A DNA stretch of 64,000 nucleotides from Triops longicaudatus (GCA_022885665.1 JAGQDJ010000076.1:124001-188000); one strand, 5' to 3'; positions 45,529 to 60,830 are shown, counted from the first letter of the stretch. Made by a program: numbers and translations. Notes: generated from the letters alone by a model not told the origin.

Positions 45529-48500
45529 TCTTTTATTTATGTTTTTGACTTCGCAGTGATTATCCCGCCTAAGCTAAGAGTGTTTTTCACTAAAAATTGT
45601 GAAGATCTGGCGGTGAGTAGAAGCACCGAGGAGATGACCTAGTTTCGGTGGCCGTTCCTTCCCATGGTTTCGCAGCTTGGCACGAACGGGTAGAATGCTT
45701 TTTTCTTTCTCCTTTTCCTGGCCTTCTTTTTTACATTGTAGACTTAATCTAGTTAATAAGTTCTAGTATAATTATTCCAACACATTTTCTGTAATTATCA
45801 TCGTGTAACACGTAATTAAACCCGTCGTGTTCGTCACAAGTTTTGGGAGAAACATTAACAAACATAAACGGGTTCGCTTTAATTCCCCTAGCCGCAATTA
45901 AAACACTTGGTGGCAACCTATCGCACTGAACACGTTTGGACCCCCCCCAAAAAAAAAAAAAAAAAAATATGTTTCGCTCACTTCGCAACAACGTATCGAA
46001 AATGGGCGAAAAATATAAAGAGTACAAGCTGGTCTTTGTTTTTATCTATATCGTTACCCCAGCGCTCCTGAAGCGTCTTTGGCACGCTAATCTTTTTTAA
46101 CCTAATTTCGAGTGCTCTTTGGTACCGTACAACCGATTTCATTTTTGGCAAATGTGGTCGACGTCGTGTTTCTTCGCGATTTCTTGTGTGTATTTCTTCC
46201 TCCTTATTCATGAAGGAGCTCCCTTTTTATGACTTGTTTTTTTAAACAGCTGTTTGCAATGTTAGCGTACGCAGAGTCGCTTCTTTTATACGAAATAGGG
46301 TCATCAAAAAGGAAAAAGAAACCGTAGCCCTTCGCCTTGTCTGTCGGTGACGAAGCCGAAGCCTGCCAACTTGTTAGAAAACACCTCGCCAAGTATTTTT
46401 GCAGACAAAATGCTTATTAGCCCAAGCTTACGAGAGAAAGAGAGGAGGGAAAATCTTTGCATCCTCGCCAAGCAGGTGTTTTTTTATATGGAGAAAAAAT
46501 CTCACACCTGCCCGCGTGACAAGCATCTTTCTTGCGTCCATTGAAGAAGATTTTTTCCTGGTTTATTACTTAACGCATTCGAGACAGACACACTTGGGTT
46601 GGCCAAGTGTCTTAAGAAAAGAAAATAGTATATAAAAAAAGATTTCATCCGTTGCGAATTCTCCGAACACGGCCTTGATCTTCATTCCACTTGGCAAAAG
46701 TTATGGGGAGTAATAATGAAAAGCGGGGGGAGACACAATCGGATCAAGTGGGGACGATCAGCGTTACAGAAACGACCTTTCGCGGTCTTTGAAACTGGAG
46801 ATAATCCAGCTTGTGAACTTGTCAAAAACGAATGTTCTTAGCAAGTTATAAATGTGTTATTTTTTGGCCTTAGCGATGGTTCCAGTATTGGAGTCAAGAA
46901 ATAAAACGTTTCTGAAACGATTACAAGCAGCCAAAGTTCAACTTTCTACCCTCTTTTCCCCTCCCGTTTCTGATTTCTATCTAGTCTAATTTTTATGCAG
47001 TTTTATGTGAGCTTCAGACGAATTTTGGAGTCGTTAACGTACCATAAGCATTTTTTTAACAAAAGGAAAGCTGATTTTTGAGAAAATTCTGGAATGAGAA
47101 TTTGCGTCAGGGAGTCGGAAATAATGCACGATAGGAGGCCCCACCGGACTTAGAAGGAATTGTATGAAATAAGAAGAGAAGTTAGAGGCATGAGCGAAGA
47201 AGTGCAATAAAATATCCGTCTTATATACAAATGTGATGGCAAACAATGGATTAACGATACAAGTTCGTACGACGTTTAGCTGATGCTATCTTTCAGAAAT
47301 AAGTGCATGCTCTGAACACACGTGCCGTGACAGGATTAGAGATTGAGAATACGGTAATGTCAAACCTCGTCTTACGCACAGGATGTGTTCTAGGAAATAC
47401 CCCGTAAACGTAGTAGGGAATTCGTAAAATGAGAATTGAAGGTATCACTAAACAACAATGAAGTGTCATAACAAAAATATTATTTGATATTAATAGCCTC
47501 AAGGTTTCGTGCAAATTGTTCCACACGTAGTAGGTTATTATGCGCTGTTTAAATACTATCCCATGAGAAAATTGTTTGCACAAGTGACAAATTATAATGT
47601 ATAGACAATTTACGCAACCAACCTAAGCAATAGCCGATGTCGGGAATACACAAAAGAAAATACTACGAAACAACCATGAAATCAAAGGTACTTGTAGACA
47701 TGTTACAGGCACCTGCTTAAAAAAATGGGTACAACAAGCCCATGATTTCGTATGCTGTGTACCCGTTTCTTTTTTAAGAATATAAATTTCACAGCAGCGA
47801 ACCGCTTGTGTACAAGCGTTGCGCTGAAAGAAAAAAAAAAAAAACTTTTTTGTTTTTTTACATTTTTTTAATATCTTTAGTGCACGCTCAGAATGGTAAG
47901 CGCAAATTAAAAAAAGGGTACGGTACGTACATGAATTCGCTTTGCGGTTATCCCGGTGTATTCGTGTGTACACTACTGTATTAACCTAACAGTGAAGTGC
48001 TGTACTGCAAGCTTTATTCTGTAGAAAACTTTTGTTTCATTTTCCAGTTGCAGATCAAACAAGTCATTGCGACAACCTAACATAAACGTTTCCGGCGAAT
48101 AACACTGTTATGAGAACTGTCGTAAGGAAGCATTCCGTTGCTCAGCGCACAAAACCGATTCCTTTCGGCCTGTGTGGTAGTAAATGAGCGTTTACATTGC
48201 GTAGTATCTTGCAGTGATGCACGCAGCAATATGGCATTAAAGATGTGGAAGTTGACACGCTATACCTACCTGTTTTAGCGGGCATTCCGGTTAGCCGCTC
48301 TTTTCGACAAGAGAATATTCCGTTGATTCGCACTTGCAGAGAAATGCGTCACGAGGTTTAGAGCCACTTAAAAAGTTTTCCCTCTCTCCTCCCCTACAAA
48401 CAGACTTCGCATCCCCAAGTAGTACCATATATACTTGCACATTCGAAGAGCTTATTCTTTTGCTATAAAAGCTGCTTTAGTTCGTTGAACTGGACCTCTT

Positions 48501-49339
48501 TTTTTTTTTTCTTCAAAATAATGTATTCAAGAAAATAACCAAATCCTTTCTTCTCTATGGGGTTTTCGGCCATTTCGACTTAGCACAGTACTGGTATTTT
48601 GCAATTGTTACTTCTTACTGTAAAATAGTCACACCGTGCGTAATGTTGGTGAGCACGGAAGACGGAAGTATGGTCGAGCGCTTTGTGTTGTATTGGACGT
48701 TTATTTACGCACTGTAACTGTATAAGAAAATGTTTTATAGGACACATCGCATCGCGTGTGTTAAGTAAGATAGGGGTCATTATCCTTATACTGCGAGAGA
48801 AAAAAGGGTTTAGTGTCTTTCCGCAGGCGGCATCTAATTTGCATAAACGTTTGCATTTGGCGCCACAAGGTCCGTTCGCCGGACGAAAGGAAGAAAAAAT
48901 GAGACGAGTTTCATCGAGAGAGAAAGGAAAAAAAGGAGGTTAAAGCCTTTTTTGGACATGGAATATACATGAAATCTAAAGCTTCCTATTGTACCACGCG
49001 GGTATTCTGAGAATGCTCGAATTTGTGGGCGTTTTTGCTCGGACATTGGGGGTTTGGGGTTTAGGACAGACGCCAATCTCGTTAAGAAAGACACAAGAGA
49101 AGATTCAGGGTTACTAAAGTCGGGCCGTGTTTTCTGGGCATCGACATACTCGTCGGTCGATTTTCGTCATTAAAACCATTTTTTGTAATCAAACTTGGAC
49201 AAGGTTGGTTTCACTGCTTTTAAACTCGGAAGAAGGGCGGGGATAGACATATGGTGGACCTTGGCAACAGCATAGATACGTGTAATAATTATACTATAAC
49301 GTTGTTTACCATAAAATATGGCTAATAGAAACGAATATT

Positions 49340-50105
49340 ACGTTCTTTAATATTGCGATTTTTCCAGTCAGTTTACGTTGATTATGTATATCATAAAATT
49401 ATGTCCATTATTTGTGTTCTATTCATGGTAATGATTCAAGGAAAGCAACTTGAATATCAATAATACCCCTTGAAGGTACGGAAGTCATGGAAACAACAAA
49501 ATCACTCATGCTATTTCTTATACTGTAATGTTTACGTTGTTCTTTTGAATAACGTTTATTTGAAATTAATAAAGTAAATTGGCTGCAATATAACGACAAC
49601 AATACTGCATATGATTGGGCAGAGATCTATTTCAAAACCCATGAGGAGTACTGTCTATTCATTTCGAAAAGTGGTTTCCGTGAAACGTTCCTGCGTCGAT
49701 TAAGTTTTATTTTTGCAAGTAAGAAATTGCAAGGAAAATTTATTTCATACAAAGGATTTGTATAGTAGCGTATGCTTTAGCTGAATTTTAAAATAGGTTA
49801 TTGCAGCAGTAATCTTTTCGTAGTTAGCATTCACACGTTTAATAAACCTTTATAAAGTGTAATACCAATAATTTGAATAATTGACTGTGAACTAGGAGAT
49901 TTCCAAATGACTTTTGAACTGATTTACCAACGAAGATTAGTAGCGTGCAAAAGTGACATGCCTATGTAGTAATCGATGCATTTCCTTTCTCTTCTTTCCA
50001 GCAGAATGGAAATTTATTCACAAAATTCATGTTTGGTAGGAAACGGTTCGTGTAGACAAAATTCATGTAGCTCTTTACTGAAGAACTCTTTATATTCATA
50101 ATTGT
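49340..50105 (+). repeat. 0.75-kb interspersed repeat, copy 1
   Basis: Matches the reverse complement of 60085-60830 throughout. Landmarks: CTTTAATATTGCGATTTTTC, GTAATGATTCAAGGAAA, TCTTTTGAATAACGTTTA, ACGACAACAATACTGCATAT, TCTTTTCGTAGTTAGCAT, ACGAAGATTAGTAGCGTGC, GAAGAACTCTTTATATTCAT. Differences are scattered with small indels, so it is old. No open frame survives. Confidence 0.8.
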
Positions 50106-50690
50106 TTTCTAAACAAATAGGCAAACGACATCTTTCATATTTTTTCAATAATTTTGTAAAATAACGTAATTAAAAGTAAAGTAATATTTCTTTGGAGCAT
50201 TCGTACTAAATATGTTTCTTTCATATCTTTCGTGGTCGACGAGATGTAAGCTGGAGAGCTTAATCAAATGTCACGAATGTTCAGTAATCAAATGGCACGA
50301 CTTTTGGCTAACGTACTTGTAAGAAGTAGTCTTTTCGTAAAAGATTTCACAACATGTTTGCCAAAAACGAGAAGCACATTATGAATGACGCTAGGCGTTT
50401 GGAAAGAGCAGCACAGTGAAATAAAACAATCCAAAACGTAGTAAATCGGAAGACTTAGACGAAAAGGGGTGCTGCATTTGAAAACGATTCATTTTTTTCC
50501 AATATTTCCATTCCGAATTTTCGTATATAACACTTTTTGACATCAAATATTATGATTCTGTATTGTGATTATATACTGAAAAAATCCAGTGTTATTAAGT
50601 TTTCATTGTGGCATGCAAGTTTAAAACTACGAAAAGTCTAGCACTAACAAGTGTAAGTTTTGACACGTCACATTGTACTATGGGGGCGGG

Positions 50691-50815
50691 GTGGGGGCAG
50701 CAGGTTTTCTCCGTTTTATTGAGGCTTCAAGCAGGGCTAAAATTTCAAAATTTTTATCGATTAATCGATCGGAGCAAATTTGAGTTTTTTTATTACACTG
50801 CAATCCAATTCCAGT
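50691..50815 (+). repeat. G-rich interspersed repeat, copy 1
   Basis: Same-strand match to 60945-61070: GGGGGCAGCAGG, TTTTCTCCGTTTT, CAGGGCTAAAA, TTCAAAATTT, AATCGATCGG. It starts with three runs of four or five G. Confidence 0.7.
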
Positions 50816-53800
50816 AAATCCAAATATAATTTGATTTATTTTTGCTATTTCTTTTGGAGAAACAATTTTTTATAGATATGCAGTTCTTGAGCGTTGAAGC
50901 AAGGAGAAAACCGTGATAGTTTTACGTGATTCTCGCGATTTGTAGTATATAGCCATTTGAAGCAATTCGAAATATTGTGAAAACAAAAAGAAACATGATA
51001 TCAACATTTTTTTGTATAAATTTGATACCTTGTTTCGAATAATACAATAGGTCTTGATTTCATTTTATCCTTTTCCGTGTTTCATTTGGCAAGCATTTCC
51101 AAGCGGCCTAATCTATCAAGGTCGTTGAGCTCATTGTCTGTATGTTGCCTTTTTTTTTTAGTTTAGTCAATCATTTTTAATGACTCAAGAGACGGGGTGA
51201 GCTTCCTTGAAAATTCAACTTGACGAAGTCATTTGCTGTGAAAATTGCGTTCTACATAACGAGTAGCTTGGTAGTATTAATGTTAATGAGGCATGACGCA
51301 GTAAGAGGAATGTATCAGCTTCCGTGACCTTAATATCTGCAAGGTTAGCCAAAATGGCGACAATTCAGAGCGTACTTTTGTAAGACATTCAATTTACGAA
51401 AGTTGGCAAACATAAAAAGCTGCGGCAAGTAGTTTGCATCTACACATAAAGCTCGTTTTACGCAAAGGAAGGGCGCACCAAGAAACCCCTTGCGGGCCTA
51501 ACGCGAGTTTGCCGGGAGGGATGTGCGTTTTTTTTTATTACTTTCATCGGCGTGAGCTTTGCTCGTTACCGTACATCGTTTCACTTTAATAGGTGTTGAT
51601 GTAACATTTAAAACAATAACATTTAAAGGGATGTGCTGTAACTATAAGAAACAGGTATGAAGTTATATACAATTTTAGCATAGGTCTAGTCGCAATTATC
51701 TATAGTCAGTAGTAGACGTGTGCGTAATATAATGCTGTGCGCTTATCAGGAGTATTGCGAAATGCAAGGACACCGTCGTTTCGAATTACGACAATTCTGC
51801 ACCGGGTATTTACGGCTCGTAAATGTACAAAAACAAACAAAAAAATTTATTGCTCATTCGTTACACCCATTTTACACAAATTGTGTTCTAGATCTTCATA
51901 TTCTTCATCAGTAATTATTCTAGTCGTTCATAACAACAGGTATTGGCTTGCAGAATGAACAAAGGGAAGCTTTGCTCGAATTACTTTTGTCTTGGTATTG
52001 TTCCGTGACCCAGTTTTTCTTATTTGTACTTTTTCAACAATAGATTCATATTTTATTCAATATTTTTAATTTATAAAAAATATAGAGATAAAGGTTGAGG
52101 TGGCATCAGAATGCACAATTAGATCAGTAAGTTTTTTACGGTGTGTGAAGGGGAAAAAAGCACAATGTCTTCTCCTAAGGCCCGGGTCTAGGCTAAACTT
52201 TTTATGGCAAATTGTATGTTACTATTGTCAGACGATTGCACTTTGAACATGAGCTTGTTCACCAAAAGCTCGTAACAGTAACGTAAGTAATGTTGAACGT
52301 CGTAGTGTGTCGAGGTGATTTTTTAAAAAAAGGTTTGATTTTTTATTAAGAGACGAAAATGTAAACTTTCTTATTTACGACAATATAGAAAATGCGCTTC
52401 TACATATGAAGTGCAATTCATTATAAGGAATTTTCTTGGAAGAAAATCGAACATCGAATATGTAATTTTGAAGAAATACCCTGAAAATATTAACACGTAA
52501 TTCCCCCATAAGCGGTTAATCTAAACAGAGGAAAAATTTTAAGATATGATTTGTTTAGAAAGCGCCTGAACTCAGTTAGAAGGTAACTATTTTCTGTACA
52601 ATGGTCGAAACATTAACGTGTGATCCGCCATAAGAAGACGGAGCAAGACTTAAATTGCGGTTGTATATTACACACGAGTAGGAACTCAGTGAAATGAACA
52701 TACAGGCCTACAAGCTATTGACAATAACGATATAATGCTTCACAGCTTTGTTGATGTGCGTTGTGGTCCATTTGCGCTGTATAAAATTTTGTTAACACTC
52801 ACATGCGCTGCTGTATAAAATAAGTGGGACAGTTTCCCCGCAACCCTGCGTGCTTTGTGTCTCAGCATGTTCTGAGCTCTTGCACATCGAAGTCTACCTG
52901 ACATTGTTATTGTCAACAGTATGACTATTACGTCGTTATATACTACAATGCATTTTAACATGGTAGACCTAGAGCCGCTGTAATAGTAAACGTGACATGT
53001 AATAATTAAATTACCTCCAAGTAGTACGACTAAGGTTTGAATCCAGGAAACTTATTGTGTGCGTAAACGAGCCACAGGGACCTATAGGACGACAAAGATA
53101 TCGATTCCTCATATGTTTTCCCTCCCACGTTCGGCCCTCTTTTCTTGCCTTTTGTATCGAAGAGTAATACCCGTTTCGAACATAGCGCAAGTTGAGAGGG
53201 AAACAGCACAGCTGTAAATGTGTAGACCAAGTGTGTGGGGTAGTGATAGGGCGCAAGTGGAGGGTAAAAGGGTTCTGGCGTGAGTTTTACGTGTCTAGAT
53301 GTATGTGTCCTATTGGGGATGTGCCTTTTCCGAGCCGAGTTAGGTTGCATGATCCAGTGCCACCTGTCAGCCCCTATCTCCCTCATATGTGGGTCGTGAA
53401 TTATTGTTGTGCACTTGAGGTAGAGAGACATATGAAAACCCGGGTAATCTCTCTATAGGGGCATGCAAACTGTTGGTTAGCTAACTGCTTCGTATGCCGG
53501 GATTGGGTAAGGTATAAGATCTATTAGCTGGCATGTTTGGGACGCAGTATCATAAATACGTTAGAGCAAATTAGATTTGACATTTGTAAGAATGTAGGTG
53601 GTCTACAAAAGTACTTCAAAAAGGAAAGAAAAAGTAATACAAGGTAGAAGGGGCTATCTAGGGAAGGTGAGTATGTAGTTTAATTCATGAAAAGAGGCGG
53701 GGAGTTATTGATATTAGAGGCCAATTTTGCTTTTCAAAGAGCGAAGCACCTGTGGAACGAAAGGGAAAACATAGTAATGCAACTCCATAGTCGACACGTT

Positions 53801-56800
53801 TCATTCCCCACGTGCTAAGCGCTTGTTTGAGGTCATCATTGACTTAATGAAATGACTGGTTTGTGGTACCTTGCACAAGCTAGCGGAATAAGTACGTCTG
53901 GGGTGCAAAAGCAGGGAGGAGGTTGTAAAAAAAAAAAGGTGGGCGAAGTTAGTGCAAAGTTTTTCCGGGTCGTTGCCCATTTAAGCCATGTGTTGATCGG
54001 GGTTGTTAGGTGATGCAAAAAGACAGGAATTTTAGTGTGAAATACTTCTTGAAAAGGTATTGGTGTATCGATTGCAAGTTGTTGGTATCTGTAAAGGAGC
54101 CAAAATGTCACCCAAAGAAAAAAAAACGAATGTCGGACATTGGGTTATCCATCATCTGTTTGATAAAGGGAGCACACAAAAGCTTGGGACGGTTATTCTG
54201 TCCTCTGTCGTGCCAGTTTTGCCCCCAAAGGCAAGGTAAAAAATATTGTTACAAAGCAGAACTAACGTGGAGTTCAAAACACGGTTTTGTGCCACGAAAT
54301 CTGCACAGTGTTACCTGGGAGTGGGTCAGCTGACCTCAGGTAGGGATAAAGTACAGTTTCAGCACTGTTTTGACACATTCTAAAGCTAAACGATTCCAGA
54401 CATGGGATTGAAGATGGGCAAGAGTAGCTTTCTCAGCGAATAATGTGACATGGTGTGAGGAATGATAACAAGCCAGTTTGTATGCGTACAGTGTGAAGTT
54501 ATGGAAGAACAAGAGCAATATATTCACTAACCCACGGTAACTCGTAATTGGCATTCTAGTATGGCTTGTGTACTCTGTAAATAACGTTGTTCCGAGAAGA
54601 TTGTTTTAAAATAAAAATAAATATAAATTATAGGGAAGAAACACTCGGAAGTTGTCGAGCTTCAAAGGGCATTCTGGGATTCGGGACAAACGCTTGCGCT
54701 GAGATAGCTTGATTGTTTGCAAAATATTTGGGATTCTAGTGTTTATACAGTGAGTTCTGAAACACTGCTTATGTACGGATGGCTTAACAGTTCACGCGGG
54801 TAAAGGGGTATAGATACTTGAGTGTTGTCTAGTCAAGAGTTTTTTTGTAATGGAACCATGAAAGCTTTCATATCATTGTTTCTGTTTCATATATTCGGGT
54901 TCGAGTGTATTTTGCACTTGAAGCCACGCTCTGAAATTGTCCAGGTTAACTGCATTGTGTAAACTTGCTCTGTAAAGCGTGTCTTTTAATGATCGTTTGC
55001 GAACAAGACTCCTACGCATCAACCGAGTAACAAGTTGACATCTTTGACAAATTACGAAAACTTGCTCATTTGAGTCTCTCAAGAAGGTAAAACTAAGAAC
55101 TTTATAAACACTTTCTCTCTGTGATTGGCTAAGTTTCTGGTGCCATCATTTAGCTCTGGTATACCCTAACAATGAAAACTCAAGGAAAAGTTAAGCACTT
55201 TCTACCTTCTTTATTAACGTAAACACCGTGTTTGTCATGGGCGCTTGTTTTGGGAGAGAGGGAAAGAGAAACAGCTTATCACGCTCGTTGAGTTGGAACG
55301 CCGCTGACGGAAGTCCTAGCGACTCCTGTAAGTCTTTTTATAACCACAAGTTGGCTAGTTAACGGCTTGCTACTACTGGCAAAGACAAGCCGGCATGGTA
55401 CATATTTTTCCAGCGAGGACACTGCGACATTCATAGCTAAGTTTAACTCACACTTGATACTCATTTCAAGAAATGCACCAACGTCCCAACGTCACTGACA
55501 GTCCCAAAGTCATATTTCATACGAGCATCCCTTATTGCGCTGCAACCTCCCTCAAACCTTCCTTTTCTTTCTTTTTTAATTTAAACGTATTTTTCTTGTT
55601 GCTAATACTCAGACCTTAAGAAGCCTTCAAGGACGGCAATATTCACAGTTCAAATGCTTTTGTCAACCTTACACCGTCAAGTGAGGGTTTTCTGCTGCCA
55701 TTATGATTTGATGAGAAAAAGATGACTTTGGCATCGTGACTCTCAGGTGAAGGTGAGCATCTTCGAACTCCCATTTCAGGCTTGTTGTCCTGTCTCGTAA
55801 ATCGCTAGCATCCGGAACAAAAGAAGGTTAATTGAGGGCAGAGTGGAGGAAAAAAAAGCGAGTACTAAATCGCCTCTACCTCATCCCAGCGTGTACGTTT
55901 GTGGTATGTTTCACGTGTGTGGGGCGCCAACAAAACCCAGTCTTTTTGTGGAGAGGGGAGGAGGGTGAACACGCGCGATACCGAGAAGGAAAGTGCGGGT
56001 ATTTTTTTTTTTTAGTAGGGAAGAGAAATATAGAGAAAAGGGGTACAAGGATAGGGTGAGAGGTTACCGAACGCAGGAGAAACAAGGGTGTGCGTAATAT
56101 ATTATGCAAAGCAAGCGAGCCAGGTAAAAAGGAGGGTGTGGGAGTTGAAAACTTGATGGGGGGAACGCAAGACGGAAATACACTTCACAGCATAGCCTTT
56201 TATCGAGCTTTTTTTTTTGGAGCTGGCGTTTTACTGTGACTTTCAGGACAAGTATTTATACACCAGAGTGACAGTTCAGCCCTAACAGGAAGTATTTAAC
56301 TTCCCTAATCCGTAAAAAAGTAAGTACATAAAAAATAACAGCTAAAATAACAGCATAGATTGCCAATAGCGAAAGTGATGGTTCAGGGATCACGAAAATG
56401 ACCCGCGTGGTAAATTCGATGCTGTGATTTCGATTGTTGAAAGCGTATTATTCCGAAAGTTTGTGAATCATGAAAGAAGATCGTGTTTGGAAGTATTGTA
56501 TTATTAACCTGTTGCCAGATTTGACAAGCCCTGAGTATTACATAGTCGGACATCTCTAACCGTGGCAATACCTAAAAAGTAATACCAAAGTTTTTTTTTA
56601 TTTTTTTTATTTTTTTTTTTACAAAATTCATCAAAAGCACGCTAATTGTAGAATTAGTTCTAAGACAAAAAAGTACCCTTATTCAAGGGCTGCATGTTTC
56701 AATCAAGGTGAAATTCGAAACTGATTTATTTTTATCGAAAGAAAACATTCATTTTTACTAACAGTTAATGAAGGTACAACCATTAAGCAAGTCATTTTGT

Positions 56801-59800
56801 TAGCAAGATTCAGCGATGCAAAAGTACCCCGTGTGTTATGTTAGTAGCGTTCACGACTGCCTAAAAACAATACACCAAGCAATTAGACCTTTGTTGTTAC
56901 CTGAGGCCGCATGAAATTCAGTTTGTATTGTAACTATTCCATGATTTTTACGAATAACGAGTTATGAGTTCCCTACAAAAGCTTGAAAACACAATTAATA
57001 GGACAATATATTTTCACGGTTTTGATTAACGTAGTCTAAAGTATCTGCTGTATTTAGGGTTAGTATAACTAGAGTTATTGTATGATGCGCAAAATTTTGT
57101 TGACGAAAATATACTTCCCAAACGCTTCACTCTTCAGTTATCCCTTATATTCCAGTCCTTCATGTACTACGTAGTTCGTCATAGTATTATGTATAGATCG
57201 ACGAGCAAATAAATCAAACTGTGAAAGAAAAGTAAGGTTAAGAATAAAAATTACAAGTAGCGTTAAATGGAATACAATGCCTGTTCCCTGTGGAACGCTG
57301 TCTTCTAGAACAAGAACATTTCCCCAGAATGTTCGTCAACCTAATTTTCTTTGTAAATCAAACTCGTACGGGAATAGTCACACAAAATGTATGAGACAGG
57401 GGTTTGTCTCGCTGCATCTTAACCATAGTTAATATGACAGGTACACGATGGTCTTCACTAACCGTGATTCAAAAGTCATAATGAAACATTTCTATACAAG
57501 GAAGAAAGGGTAAAAATAGGTGGGGAAATTGATAAGAAAAGGAGAGACGGATGAAGGGAGAAAGGAAAAAAGGCCTAAGGGCAAAAGATTCCAGTTCGAG
57601 ATGAAAGCCGAAAATGGTCCGCGTTTAACGTTGACCGTTGGGTATTCGGCACAGCTGTGTGTTTCATTCATCATTCTTTTGCTACTGCTTTCAGCCTATA
57701 AAAGCTGTCGTGTATGTCTCTATTGTGTTGAATGCTGGTCATGAAGAGAACCTTTTGCGAAAAGGACGGTGTGGGAGATGTGTCGTAAGATGTTCCGAGG
57801 CAATGGCTTTGGCCTGGTTTTCCACATCCTTGCCAAACTTGGCTCGCTCGTGCAAAAAGTTTACTATTCACTTAGCCAGTTCGCATTCAAGCTTGCGGCA
57901 GCAAGTTGCATAACCGATTTGGTTTTACTGAAGTTCGCAAATGGGGGAAGAGCCAATAAAACATTTGCACCAGTCGTTTGCCAAGGGCTGCCAAGCGTGT
58001 CACCGAATAACTAGTAAAATGCGAACCCAGCCAAAAATGAAAAGGGGTGCAGGGTAAAGAGAGTTATGTACTGTGTATACTGTGTTAACGAGTAAGTAGT
58101 CAATCATGGCTTTGGCCTTGTTTGTCAACTTGTACAGTTTTTCGTTTCCCTTTTCTTTCGTTTTCCTCCGAACTTGGGCGTTCTTAAAGCTGTCATGCAC
58201 GCTTCTTCTGGCTGTGTACAATTTCCATGGGCCTGTGCGTGACGTTGCAGGAATTTTACGTGTGGGTCTGTCCCATGCTTGGGGTAACCCTTTTTCCATA
58301 ACTCTTCATCCTTCCCTCCAAAAAGGGGATTCTCCCTATGCGTAAACAAGGGTGAAAGAGAGGTTTAGTTCAAAACTAGGTCTAGCTTGCTTAACTAGTT
58401 CCTTGGTTGCGTTCAAGCATAATCCCATACCAAAAGTCTTTCCAGTAAGAACTTGCCACGCTTTAGGGCATACATACCCCTTGTCTCAACCCCCAAGCGA
58501 GTTAGGTCACGGAGAAAAGAGAAAGAGTTTCACTGTAGCGGGATTTGCGTTATAAACAAGTGCTTGTTACTAAATTGCGAAACTGTGCTGTTTTCTTGTG
58601 TACTCAAGTTCTTCAGCTGAAAAAAAAGTCTATCTGGAATAATTCACTACCTGGCGGCTACGACGTAAGGTTTAGCGTTCTAGTAGTTAGTTAAAAGTAG
58701 TGTTCTCATTTACAACTCCTTTTGCAACTGGTGTACGCAATATTCGGCCCTAAGCGAATCATCCATTTCTCTAGGTTGTTCTAAGTTTTCTTTGAAGAGT
58801 TTGTTTTAGTCGTCAATTTGGGGGGTACTTGTTTGCGTGTGGTGGAAGTATTTCCGTTGAAATTACTACTTCACTTGTCGTTGTCTCGCTACCCATCCAT
58901 AAACGTGTCGGTGTAAGAAATGTTGCGACTCGCCAATTCTTTCTGGAGGTGAAGCACCAGCAAGGCTTTCTGCGAAAAGAGGAATTAATTTGCTATTTTC
59001 CGTGGTCGGTTAAGCTCGTTTTAGGGAAGCAAATTACCGGAAGGAAAAGCAAACCCGCGCAAAGCTTTTTAAGTGCTCCTACAGGTGTAAAATATGTGTC
59101 ACTGTATAGACTTGTATCGTGAATTCCAACTTCGTTTCAGGAAATGCGATCGTGGCAAGCCCTGTTTGCCTTAGTGCTCATAAACTGGTGTGGTGAAGTT
59201 CATTGTTTCCTTGACACAGAGTCAGCGTAGCTTGTAAATGGCCTTTGCACAGGCCCAAATTGGCACTTGCATTGCTATACTGAAATGTATCATGAACTAG
59301 TGTAAGTACGACACAAATACCGAATATTTGTGTTCTTCTTAGATAAAAGACATGACGATGCCTTTTGACGATATGTAGTGCTTACTATCTTTGGATGTTA
59401 ACATGTGTTACCGCAGAATTGTTTTTCAGAGCAGTTCTCATGTTAGAGCTAGCAAAAGTTTTGACAATCTAGGAACGCTTCATTTACCAGTCTTCCGAAA
59501 ATCTCATAAGTATTTGTAAAATCTCACACAATGTGACATGTCAGATTTAAGGCTCTCTCCGACGCGAATACGTTTTTTCCTTGCGTTTTTTTATCCTCAC
59601 GTTTTTTTTTTTCACTAATTAGCGAATCGTAGGGTGCTTTTGCTCCTTGAGGAATACCTTTCCCTCCTTGCGGGCATGGTATTCTGGAAAACTGACCAAA
59701 AAACGTACGTCGGGGATAGCCTTTATACTTGTTAGCGCTCGTCGTTTCGTATTTCTAACTTGCATGTCATAACACAGGATTCTTTTCAGAATATCATCGC

Positions 59801-60084
59801 AATATATAATATTGAATGTTGAACAATGTTATACATGCAAATTGAAATAGAAATTTGAAAAAAGAATCTTATTTCATATTAACATTAACGAATGGGAAAA
59901 ACGTATTCAGTACGAAATCCACCGATTCTTTCAATTGTGTTAGTACATAAAATTATTATCAAGAAGAAATACAAATGATGTAGATAACCTTTAAGTTTAG
60001 AAAGAATTATGAAATACGAGTAGAAAAAGTGATATAAACATATAAAATTAATATAAACATAAAGAATAATATGAATATGATATA

Positions 60085-60830
60085 AACAGTATGAATATAA
60101 AGAGTTCTTGAGTAGCAGCTGTATGAATTTTGTTAACAAGAACCGATTGCATAAAACGTAACTTTTTTTAACACATTTTCACTTTGCGTGGGAATCGTGT
60201 ATTGCTTTTTTGGAAGTTAACCGTTTGCACAAATCACAACGGAGGAAACGCATTGATTACCGTTTAGGCGTGTCACTTTTGCACGCTACTAATCTTCGTT
60301 GGTTCAAGAATCATTAGAAACCTCCGAGTATATAGTCAGTCAAATTCCTGGTCATACGTTTTATAAAGGTTTATTAAATGTCTATGCTAACTACGAAAAG
60401 ATAACTGCTGAAAAAAATATTTTAAAAACTCAGCTAGTGCATATACAGCGGTACAAATTATATTTATTACATACAATTTCCGTACAATTTCTTTCTTTTT
60501 GAATAGACCGTACTCCTACTGTGTTTCGAAACAGTTCTCTGTCCAATCATATGCAGTATTGTTGTCGTTCAATTGCAGCCAATTAACTTTTTTACATTTC
60601 AGGTAAACGTTATTCAAAAGAGCAACGTAAAAATTTCAGTATATCAAATAGCACGAATTATTTTATGGTTTCCATGACATCCATATCTACGTGAATATTA
60701 CTACGTGAATATTACTGATGTTTTCCTTGAATCATTACAGTGAATAGAGCACAAACACAAAGGACGTAATTTTATATTATTTATAATTAACTTAAGCTGA
60801 CTAGAAAAATCGCAGTATTAAATAAAGTAA
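60085..60830 (-). repeat. 0.75-kb interspersed repeat, copy 2 (opposite orientation)
   Basis: Reverse-complement partner of 49340-50105. It contains an extra 15-base tandem duplication (CTACGTGAATATTA twice, about 60690) and an AT-rich expansion at 60030-60110. The frame at 60299-60502 is just part of this repeat. Confidence 0.8.

Noticed and set aside
50681..50703. G-quadruplex in the G-rich repeat
   Set aside because: Only three runs of four or more G plus one GG; too weak to claim.
53030..53431. Putative tRNA or gene around a GTTTGAATCC match and 133-codon minus-strand frame
   Set aside because: No cloverleaf stems can be drawn around the match and the frame has no recognisable domain.
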